A stretch of 5,005 nt of DNA from JBOHHR01 sp050740975 (GTDB taxonomy: Bacteria > Pseudomonadota > Gammaproteobacteria > JBOHHR01), in assembly GCA_050740975.1 (NCBI GenBank), contig JBOIEE010000067.1, positions 1 through 5,005 on the forward strand, written 5' to 3'. This document shows positions 1 to 5,005 of the stretch, one piece after another. Position 1 is the stretch's first letter. Every line of letters begins with the position of its first letter. A program made the translations under genes and the position numbers. The notes below the pieces were generated by a model. That model did no database searches. It saw only the letters and a program-made list of their open reading frames with translations, and was not told the origin of the DNA.

Positions 1-1000
1 TCACCTGGCCGAAATTGCCGGAGGCCGCCAGATGATGATGCAGTCCTCCATCGGTGACCAGAAACACCTGACCGCGAGACAGCTTGCGGTCTACCACACG
101 GCAGACATAAACACCTGCTTCACCGACCAGGTAGCGGCCGAGCTCGATCACCACCTGCGCGCCCGGAAGACGCGCGCGCATCTGATCCATCAGTCGCTCC
201 AGATTTTCACCGACGCGCCCGATATCGAGAGGGATATCTCCGGGAAAATAGGGGATCCCGAACCCTCCGCCGATGTTCAGGGTTATCGGTTCTGGAGCGT
301 TTACGGCCAGCTGGTAGGCCAGCTCAAAGGTCTTTTCTTGCGCTTCCGTGATAGCCTCGGCTTTGAGATTTTGCGAACCGCTGAAGATGTGAAATCCTTG
401 GAAGGAAAGACCGTGTAGGGAAATTTGGCGCAGCATTGCGGGCACGCGATCGGCGTCCACGCCAAACGGCTTAGGGCCACCGCCCATCTTCATCGCGGAG
501 GATTTCAGCTCGAAATCGGGATTGACCCGCACTGCCACCCGCGCTTCTAAGTCCGACTCGCGCGCCGTGCGGGCGACCCGCTCCAGCTCAGCTTCCGATT
601 CGAGGTTGATGGTGATCCCCGCGGCAATCGCCTGCGAGATCTCGGCATTCGATTTTCCTGGGCCGGCAAAGCTCATGTGCTGCGAAGGCATGGAGGTGTC
701 CAAGGCTACCCGCAACTCGCCGCTTGATGCGATGTCCAGTCCATCGACTAAACGGGCGAGATGCTGCACGACGGCAGGCATGGGATTGGCCTTGATCGCG
801 TAGTGCAGTGCGATATCTCCGGGCAACGTTTGGCGCAGCAATGCCACCCGTTGCGTGATGTGCTGCCTATCGTAGGCGTAGAAGGGCGTTCTCCCTACGC
901 GTTGGGCTAAGCGGGTAATAGCCATGCCGCCGACCTCAAGGCAATCCTTCACAACAGCGAAAGGGAAAGGAGTTTGGTGCGTGAGGGGGATGGCACTCAT
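1..1000 (-). CDS. PLP-dependent decarboxylase, exosortase A system-associated (C-terminus cut off by window edge)
   Basis: Fold-type III PLP enzyme of the ornithine/diaminopimelate decarboxylase superfamily. It closely resembles the family found beside exosortase A (TIGR03099 type). 333 residues are visible; the family is usually about 400, so the C-terminal part, which should carry the GPLCTP-type catalytic cysteine motif, lies left of position 1. Visible motifs in order: TPFYAYDR near residues 38-45; YAIKANP at 67-73, with Lys70 the expected PLP Schiff-base lysine; VNPDFELK at 159-166; GFHIFSGSQ at 202-210; the phosphate-binding GGGFGIPYFPG at 244-254; ELGRYLVGEAG at 286-296; and TDGGLHHHLAASGNFGQV at 316-333. 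The ATG start (998-1000) overlaps the TGA of the upstream acyltransferase as ATGA. No clear Shine-Dalgarno precedes it, so translational coupling is likely. The true substrate is unknown; the genomic role is probably to make an amine or amino-acid-derived group for the exopolysaccharide or the sorting system. The enzyme is cytoplasmic, with no signal peptide. Family assignment is firm; substrate is not. Confidence 0.93.
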   Translation of the reverse strand, partial: MSAIPLTHQTPFPFAVVKDCLEVGGMAITRLAQRVGRTPFYAYDRQHITQRVALLRQTLPGDIALHYAIKANPMPAVVQHLARLVDGLDIASSGELRVALDTSMPSQHMSFAGPGKSNAEISQAIAAGITINLESEAELERVARTARESDLEARVAVRVNPDFELKSSAMKMGGGPKPFGVDADRVPAMLRQISLHGLSFQGFHIFSGSQNLKAEAITEAQEKTFELAYQLAVNAPEPITLNIGGGFGIPYFPGDIPLDIGRVGENLERLMDQMRARLPGAQVVIELGRYLVGEAGVYVCRVVDRKLSRGQVFLVTDGGLHHHLAASGNFGQV

Positions 1001-2040
1001 CGCACTGATGTTTTCAGAGGTCGCAGTGCTTTCATGAGCTGGTAAAGCTGCGTCAAGCGTTGCAACCCTGGTGAGCGATACAGCGTAATGTGGTTAATCA
1101 ACCTGCTGCTGGTGCCCCAACTCAGCAACTCCGGCTTGGCATTGGTATAGAACTCGACCACCGAAAATCTCTTCTTGCTGAATTCGTGCTGCAGATGGAA
1201 ATAGTCCACGATACGGCCGGGAGAGTATTTTCTCAGTGCTTCGTCGTGGGTCGTCTTCAGCATCACCAGCATAAAATCATTAGCGATAGACAGTGTAGAG
1301 CAAGCGAGGTGCTTATCGAGATAAAGCTCAACCACCATCGCCTGCTTTTGCTCGCCAAATCCCAATAGCACGTCTTGGTAAAAGCATCCCTGTGTGTTGT
1401 TCTCGTGAATGGCAGTGCCCGCTTTGCCTTTCCAGCCTTTGCTTTCCAGATCACCGTAGCGCTTTAGTGCTTTCGAAAGCTCCTCCATCGAGTCCACGAT
1501 GCGAAAATCCGGCATGATCCCATCTTTTTCCAGATGCCTTAGCGTACGCCTGATATTTTGGCGCAGGCCTTCTGAGCGTTTACGCCAATAATCCTGAAAC
1601 TCCCCATCGACTTGTATATTCAGCGTGGTCGCATGGGGGCTTATCTCGTGGGGGAGATCGAGGCGGCCGGGAGCAAGAGCGGTGTAGAGCGGATCTTGGC
1701 AAAGCATTTCGATCACGAACGCGCTGCCGGGAAGTTTTCGAGCAAGCTCGCGCAGGTCCAAGCCGGGTTCCGGCAAAATGGGCGCGATCTGGGTTTGGCT
1801 AGGGAGAAAACTTCTCCATACTCCAATTCGAGAAGGCGTCAGCAACAACGCACTGGCGCAGCTACCGTTCGCATGGTGCAAGGCCAAGAGGTCCTTCTCG
1901 GTGGCGAAATGCTGTATCAGAGGTCCCACGAAACGGCTGTCGAGCAAGGGATGCCCTTTAAACAAGCGCCTGTTTAACTCGTCCCACACGGGGGCAAATT
2001 TCGAGAAACCTTCTTTCGCCGTCACAAAGGTCCAAGTCAC
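997..2040 (-). CDS. GNAT-fold acyltransferase of the BcsL/CelD type
   Basis: 347-residue protein resembling the double-GNAT acyltransferases grouped as BcsL/CelD-like (PF13480), which are related to FemAB and common in exopolysaccharide and exosortase-linked loci. Supporting stretches: YWRKRSEGLRQNIRRTLRHL at 151-170 (the basic helix typical of the family); ESKGWKGKAGTAI at 199-211; an acyl-donor-site-like segment KTTHDEALRKYSPGRIVDY at 262-280; and EFYTNAKPELLSWGTSSR at 296-313. The N-terminal 140 residues are a weaker first GNAT-like half. There is no signal peptide or membrane segment, so it should be cytoplasmic. The ATG at 2040 is supported by AGGAG seven bases upstream, and an in-frame TGA lies upstream. 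It is the second gene of the leftward cluster, 166 bases after the epimerase, and its stop overlaps the decarboxylase start. The likely role is acyl or aminoacyl transfer to a sugar precursor or to the product of the decarboxylase pathway. The acceptor and donor cannot be read from the sequence. Confidence 0.85.
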   Translation of the reverse strand: MTWTFVTAKEGFSKFAPVWDELNRRLFKGHPLLDSRFVGPLIQHFATEKDLLALHHANGSCASALLLTPSRIGVWRSFLPSQTQIAPILPEPGLDLRELARKLPGSAFVIEMLCQDPLYTALAPGRLDLPHEISPHATTLNIQVDGEFQDYWRKRSEGLRQNIRRTLRHLEKDGIMPDFRIVDSMEELSKALKRYGDLESKGWKGKAGTAIHENNTQGCFYQDVLLGFGEQKQAMVVELYLDKHLACSTLSIANDFMLVMLKTTHDEALRKYSPGRIVDYFHLQHEFSKKRFSVVEFYTNAKPELLSWGTSSRLINHITLYRSPGLQRLTQLYQLMKALRPLKTSVR

Positions 2041-2206
2041 GCGTGTACTCCTGCAGCCGACTCGGCCAAGTATGGGTCAACCAACACCCAAGTAGAATAC
2101 GGCGATGTGCCGGCGGCTAGGGGATGGGGTGTGGCCAAAGTAATGCGTGATCAACAGCGCGGAGTAAACTTTGGTGGTGACCGTGAAGGATCCCAGCTCA
2201 ATTCGA
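2041..2206. other. Intergenic gap between epimerase and acyltransferase genes
   Basis: 166 bases with no supported gene. It contains a perfect 7-base inverted repeat, CCAAAGT at 2135-2141 and ACTTTGG at 2168-2174, with a 26-base loop. A run of T after the stem is absent in both directions, so this is not an intrinsic terminator. No convincing promoter was found. The gap is long for genes in one operon, so partial attenuation, mRNA processing or an unrecognised internal promoter remain possible. Confidence 0.4.
2048..2052 (-). promoter_or_regulatory. Ribosome binding site of the acyltransferase gene
   Basis: On the minus strand AGGAG lies seven bases before the ATG at 2040. It is the clearest Shine-Dalgarno in the window and fixes this start. 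It also shows that the acyltransferase has its own ribosome entry, whereas the decarboxylase after it relies on overlap. Confidence 0.7.
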
Positions 2207-3325
2207 TCACCGATTGCGCTCGCCTGGCCTAGGGCTCAGTTGCTCCCGCACTATCTGCACGATACGCGATGCCGCATGGCCATCCCACAAGGGGGGTTTT
2301 TCGCCCTTCCTGTTCTTGCCCGCAAGAATCTTGTCCAGTTCATCCATTAAGCCCGCAGGCTCAGCCCCGACCAAAACGTTGGTGCCAAGCGAAATGGTCA
2401 CGGGTCGTTCGGTGTTCTCGCGCAGGGTCAAACACGGGACACTTAAGAACGTCGTCTCTTCTTGGATGCCGCCTGAATCCGTAACCACTGCCAAAGAGCC
2501 GCTTACGAGCTTGATAAAATCCAGATAGCCGAGCGGGTCGATCAGAATAAGCTGCTCAGTTTTTGCAAGCGCCTCAAAAAAGCCAAACTTCTGCAGTGAT
2601 CTCTTAGTGCGGGGGTGTATGGGGAAAACAAGCGGAGCCTTTTTTGCGATATTCGTCAAAACATCGATCAGGCGTCGCAGATCATCCCGCCGGTCTACAT
2701 TACTCGGGCGGTGAAAGGTCGCGGCAATGTAGCTCTTAGGGGAAAGCGACAGAGTCTCCAAGATGGACGAACGCAGAGCGTTTTCTAGATTGTGCACCAG
2801 GGTGTCGATCATCACGTTGCCTACCAGAAAACACTCGCCGCGGATTTTTTCCTTTCTAAGATTTTCCAGTCCTGATTGTTCGGTGACGAACAAGAAATCG
2901 GAGATCTGGTCGGTCTCTCTTCGGTTACGTTCTTCCGGCATGCCGAGGTCGAAGCTCCTCAATCCCGCCTCCACATGTGCGACTTTTACTCCGTGCTTCC
3001 TGGCGACGCTAGCGCAGGCGATGGTAGAATTGACGTCCCCGACCACCAGCACCAGGTCCGGCATTTCTTTGACCAGCAAGGGCTCGAATGCGTACCGTAT
3101 TTTTTTGATTTGCTCTTCCCTGCTTCTAGAACCCACACCCAAGTTAATATCGGGTTCGGGGATCCCCAATTCAGAAAAAAAAATTCGCGACAGTTTGTCG
3201 TCGTAATGCTGCCCCGTGTGCACAAGCAGCGGGGATATGTCGGGGCAGCGTTGCATCTCCCGGATGAGCGGTGCCACCTTCATGAAGTTCGGCCTTGCGC
3301 CAACGATGTTCATTATTTTTAACAA
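2207..3325 (-). CDS. wecB: UDP-N-acetylglucosamine 2-epimerase (non-hydrolysing)
   Basis: Interconverts UDP-GlcNAc and UDP-ManNAc in the cytoplasm, supplying ManNAc-type precursors for surface polysaccharide. The 372 residues match the usual family length of about 360-380. Motifs in two GT-B-like domains: IVGARPNFMKVAPL at 7-20, HTGQHYD at 36-42, VVGDVNST at 94-101, HVEAGLRSFD at 117-126, MPEERNR at 129-135, TFHRPSNVD at 203-211, PIHPRT at 235-240, and TDSGGIQEE at 282-290 followed by LRENTERP. By family knowledge Asp97, Glu119, Glu131 and His205 correspond to the catalytic Asp95, Glu117, Glu131 and His213 of E. coli WecB. The start is probably TTG at 3325: starting at the ATG at 3313 would cut the first beta strand, and a weak AGG lies nine bases before the TTG. 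A run of nine T falls at codons 48-51. The gene looks less GC-rich than its neighbours by eye. It is the first gene of the leftward cluster and diverges from the deacetylase. Confidence 0.95.
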   Translation of the reverse strand: MLKIMNIVGARPNFMKVAPLIREMQRCPDISPLLVHTGQHYDDKLSRIFFSELGIPEPDINLGVGSRSREEQIKKIRYAFEPLLVKEMPDLVLVVGDVNSTIACASVARKHGVKVAHVEAGLRSFDLGMPEERNRRETDQISDFLFVTEQSGLENLRKEKIRGECFLVGNVMIDTLVHNLENALRSSILETLSLSPKSYIAATFHRPSNVDRRDDLRRLIDVLTNIAKKAPLVFPIHPRTKRSLQKFGFFEALAKTEQLILIDPLGYLDFIKLVSGSLAVVTDSGGIQEETTFLSVPCLTLRENTERPVTISLGTNVLVGAEPAGLMDELDKILAGKNRKGEKPPLWDGHAASRIVQIVREQLSPRPGERNR

Positions 3326-3326
3326 C

Positions 3327-3354
3327 TTGGAAAACCTATAGGGTAGTCTATGAT
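3327..3354 (+). promoter_or_regulatory. Candidate sigma70-type promoter for the deacetylase gene
   Basis: TTGGAA at 3327-3332 (four of six matches to TTGACA) is followed by a 16-base spacer and TATGAT at 3349-3354 (five of six matches to TATAAT). Transcription would begin near 3361, giving a leader of about 63 bases before the ATG at 3424. This is consensus matching only. The -35 lies just before the epimerase start codon on the other strand, so the two divergent genes share this interval. Confidence 0.4.
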
Positions 3355-3366
3355 AAGCATAAGGTA

Positions 3367-3372
3367 ATTATA
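3367..3372 (-). promoter_or_regulatory. wecB: Candidate -10 element for the epimerase gene
   Basis: A perfect TATAAT reads leftward at 3372-3367, about 40 bases before the TTG start of the epimerase. At 17-base spacing the -35 position (3390-3395) reads CGGCGG, unlike TTGACA. The promoter would therefore be weak or need an activator; a dyad lies exactly over that position. Confidence 0.4.
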
Positions 3373-3400
3373 GTTATCTAAAACCGCGGCCGCCGATAAC
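3373..3400. promoter_or_regulatory. Inverted repeat GTTATC-N16-GATAAC, possible operator
   Basis: GTTATC at 3373-3378 and GATAAC at 3395-3400 form a perfect 6-base dyad around a GC-rich core that includes the palindrome GCGGCCGC at 3386-3393. The dyad abuts the leftward -10 and covers its -35 position. It lies downstream of the presumed rightward start point. A further GATAAG sits at 3352-3357. This placement suits a regulator acting on both divergent genes, but the binding protein is unknown and short dyads also occur by chance. Confidence 0.3.
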
Positions 3401-3423
3401 GAACTTTTCCCTCCCAGAAGAAC

Positions 3424-4395
3424 ATGTCTCTAACAGCGCCCTTGCGCTGGGCGGCCAGCCGCTTCTCGCCGGCGGGCCCCCGCGGCCGGATTACCATCCT
3501 CATCTATCACCGCGTGCTATCGAAGCCCGATGCGATGCTTGAAGGAGAGGTGGACATCGCCGCGTTCGACTGGCAAATGGAGATCCTCGCACGCAATTTT
3601 AATGTCTTGCCCTTGGTCGAGGCGGTGCAGCGGCTGCGCGCGAGCTGCCTTCCCGCCCGGGCGGCCGCGATCACTTTTGATGATGGTTATGCAGACAACG
3701 TGGAGAACGCGCTCCCCGTGCTAACGCGCTACGGTCTAAACGCTACGTTCTTTATCGCTACCACGTATCTAAACGGTGGCCGGATGTGGAACGATACCAT
3801 CATCGAGGCCGTGCGCAGGACCCCTGAGCCCATTCTGGACCTCTGCTCGCTGCATCTGGGATCTTATTCGAGCGTGGGCATCGGCGAGCGGCGTGAAGCG
3901 GCGACAGCCCTCATTCGCCATCTCAAGCACCGACCCCAGGCAGAGCGAAGCCGCTTGACCCAAGGGATCTGCGACATCGTGGGAACAGAGCTGCCCGCAA
4001 CGCTCATGATGCGCGATGAACAGGTGCTGGAACTGTGCAGGGCCGGTATGGGGATCGGCGCACACACGGTCACGCACCCGATCCTGGCGCGCCTGAACGC
4101 GCAGGAAGCGCACTCAGAGATCGCTTCGGGAAGGGACTATCTCGCCACACTGACGGGGCAGCCGGTCGAGCTTTTTGCCTATCCTAACGGTTTTCCAAGG
4201 CGGGATTACACGGCCGAGCACGTGAAGATGGTGCGGGATCTGGGATTTAAAGCGGCGGTGTCCACGGCCTGGGGCGCCGGCACGGTAGACAGCGATCTCT
4301 TCCAGCTGCCGCGCTTTACCCCCTGGGATACAACACCCGGGCGGTTCTTGCTGCGTTTAGTGTTGAATTATCGCCAACAGACGCAGGTCGCTTGA
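3424..4395 (+). CDS. Polysaccharide deacetylase (NodB-homology, carbohydrate esterase 4)
   Basis: 323-residue metal-dependent deacetylase expected to remove N- or O-acetyl groups from a glycan or glycolipid precursor. Motifs: ILIYHRV at 25-31; motif 1 TFDDG at 84-88, with Asp86 as general base and Asp87 as metal ligand; motif 2 HTVTHP at 214-219, with metal ligands His214 and His218; motif 3-like FAYPNG at 251-256; and STAWGAGT at 280-287 followed by LPRFTPWD at 295-302. Motifs 1 and 2 are about 130 residues apart, against roughly 50 in compact NodB proteins. The extra segment, starting at MWNDTIIEAVRR (121-132), is typical of a long subfamily seen in proteobacterial exopolysaccharide loci. 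There is no signal peptide or membrane helix, so it is probably cytoplasmic. The ATG at 3424 has only a weak purine-rich AGAAGAA just upstream. It is transcribed away from the epimerase cluster and toward the CRISPR array. The exact substrate is not determined by sequence. Confidence 0.92.
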   Translation: MSLTAPLRWAASRFSPAGPRGRITILIYHRVLSKPDAMLEGEVDIAAFDWQMEILARNFNVLPLVEAVQRLRASCLPARAAAITFDDGYADNVENALPVLTRYGLNATFFIATTYLNGGRMWNDTIIEAVRRTPEPILDLCSLHLGSYSSVGIGERREAATALIRHLKHRPQAERSRLTQGICDIVGTELPATLMMRDEQVLELCRAGMGIGAHTVTHPILARLNAQEAHSEIASGRDYLATLTGQPVELFAYPNGFPRRDYTAEHVKMVRDLGFKAAVSTAWGAGTVDSDLFQLPRFTPWDTTPGRFLLRLVLNYRQQTQVA

Positions 4396-4525
4396 GGCTC
4401 GGAACAAGCAGCCCTGTCCCGTTTGTATTCCTCTCCTCTACCAGGGCGAAGGTGAAGATAGCGGCCACAACCGCTTGCACAAGAACTTCGCTTATGACGG
4501 CCACCACAGCTCCAGTTTGAGGCTC
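4396..4525. other. Gap between deacetylase stop and CRISPR array
   Basis: 130 bases without a supported gene. A weak stem AGCGG/CCGCT (4460-4464 with 4471-4475) has no following T run, so it is not a convincing terminator. A 10-base direct repeat TTGAGGCTCG occurs at 4392-4401, over the deacetylase stop codon, and at 4517-4526, ending at the first base of the first CRISPR repeat. The gap is not AT-rich as many CRISPR leaders are. From repeat orientation it is more likely the leader-distal end. No degenerate repeat was seen in it. Confidence 0.45.
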
Positions 4526-5005
4526 GTTTCAATCCCGTTCTGATCCCGGTCGTATAAACAGCGAACTGTGCGATACAGGAACGGAATGTCACTCAGGCGT
4601 TTCAATCCCGTTCTGATCCCGGTCGTATAAACAGCCTCACAACATTGTATCCACGCCCGCGAAGGCAAGTCCGTTTCAATCCCGTTCTGATCCCGGTCGT
4701 ATAAACAGCCTTCGCGCGCATGCGCTGGGAGTTTCATCCAAGGTAAAGTTTCAATCCCGTTCTGATCCCGGTCGTATAAACAGCGTTCATAATCTTTAAA
4801 TCATTGCGAGAGGAAAGGAAAGGTTTCAATCCCGTTCTGATCCCGGTCGTATAAACAGCCCAAGCAGGCGAGTTGAGCCCCAAGATCAGGGTTCTCGGTT
4901 TCAATCCCGTTCTGATCCCGGTCGTATAAACAGCAGGAATTTGAGTACGGTGTTCTTATCTCTGATCTTGCGTTTCAATCCCGTTCTGATCCCGGTCGTA
5001 TAAAC
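4526..5005 (-). CRISPR. CRISPR array, 7 repeats and 6 spacers visible, continuing past the window end
   Basis: The 37-base repeat begins GTTTCAATCCC and ends CGTATAAACAGC on the plus strand. Copies start at 4526, 4599, 4673, 4748, 4823, 4898 and 4972; the last is cut after 34 bases. All visible copies are identical. Spacers are 4563-4598 (36), 4636-4672 (37), 4710-4747 (38), 4785-4822 (38), 4860-4897 (38) and 4935-4971 (37), all different. The reverse complement of the repeat ends in ATTGAAAC, the usual eight-base 5' handle of type I and III crRNAs. This implies leftward transcription with the leader beyond 5005. Repeat length and 36-38-base spacers fit type III or some type I subtypes (for example I-D), and not the shorter I-E, I-F or I-C repeats. 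No cas gene is in the window, so subtype and activity cannot be settled here. Confidence 0.98.

Noticed and set aside
32..803. Plus-strand open frames at 32-418 and 522-803
   Set aside because: Both are antisense to the decarboxylase, whose minus-strand reading has many family motifs. The plus-strand proteins show no recognisable domain.
1090..2095. Plus- and minus-strand open frames inside the acyltransferase gene
   Set aside because: They lie in other frames of a well-supported coding region and have no domain features or ribosome binding sites.
2763..3322. Plus-strand open frames of about 147 residues opposite the epimerase
   Set aside because: They are antisense shadows of a gene with complete motif coverage; their composition is rich in Ser, Arg and Thr with no family resemblance.
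4030..4038. Self-targeting of the deacetylase by spacer 1 (shared GAACTGTGC)
   Set aside because: Only nine bases match and the identity stops there; too short for a protospacer.
4460..4475. Intrinsic terminator after the deacetylase gene
   Set aside because: The stem is only 5 bases and no T run follows.
4396..4525. CRISPR leader immediately left of the array
   Set aside because: Repeat orientation points to the other end, and the stretch is neither AT-rich nor does it show a promoter reading into the array. Not fully excluded.
4316..4737. Minus-strand open frames across the deacetylase end and the CRISPR repeats
   Set aside because: The repeated peptide YDRDQNGIET is simply the translated CRISPR repeat.
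4731..4739. Partial repeat GTTTCATCC inside spacer 3
   Set aside because: Nine bases resembling the repeat start with one base missing; the spacer has normal length, so this is likely chance.
4881..4970. Reverse-complementary 9-mers CAAGATCAG in spacer 5 and CTGATCTTG in spacer 6
   Set aside because: Short enough to arise by chance among six spacers, and no longer pairing surrounds them.

Overview
The window looks like a chromosomal piece of a Gram-negative proteobacterium, probably beta- or gammaproteobacterial. It carries part of an exopolysaccharide locus of the kind linked to the exosortase A (XrtA/PEP-CTERM) protein-sorting system, followed by the edge of a CRISPR array. The lineage is inferred from the gene families, not from a marker gene.

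Positions 1-3325 hold three leftward genes. In transcription order these are a non-hydrolysing UDP-GlcNAc 2-epimerase (wecB-like, 2207-3325, probably with a TTG start), a BcsL/CelD-type GNAT acyltransferase (997-2040), and a PLP-dependent decarboxylase of the exosortase A-associated family (1-1000, C-terminus cut by the window edge). The last two overlap by an ATGA and are very likely translationally coupled. A 166-base gap without a clear terminator separates the epimerase from the acyltransferase.

Positions 3326-3423 form an AT-rich divergent promoter region. It has a rightward promoter candidate, a leftward consensus -10, and a GTTATC/GATAAC dyad that may be an operator. Rightward from 3424 lies a NodB-fold polysaccharide deacetylase.

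A 130-base gap without a gene (4396-4525) leads into a CRISPR array (4526 to the window end) with six full identical 37-base repeats, a seventh cut by the window edge, and six unique spacers of 36-38 bases. The reverse complement of the repeat ends in ATTGAAAC, so the array is probably transcribed leftward, toward the deacetylase, with its leader and any cas genes beyond the right edge.

Together the epimerase (supplying UDP-ManNAc), the deacetylase (removing acetyl groups from a glycan) and the coupled acyltransferase/decarboxylase pair fit synthesis and modification of a surface polysaccharide. The exact chemistry of the acyltransferase and decarboxylase is not known from sequence. The protein families are recognisable; the less explained parts are the intergenic control elements and the array.
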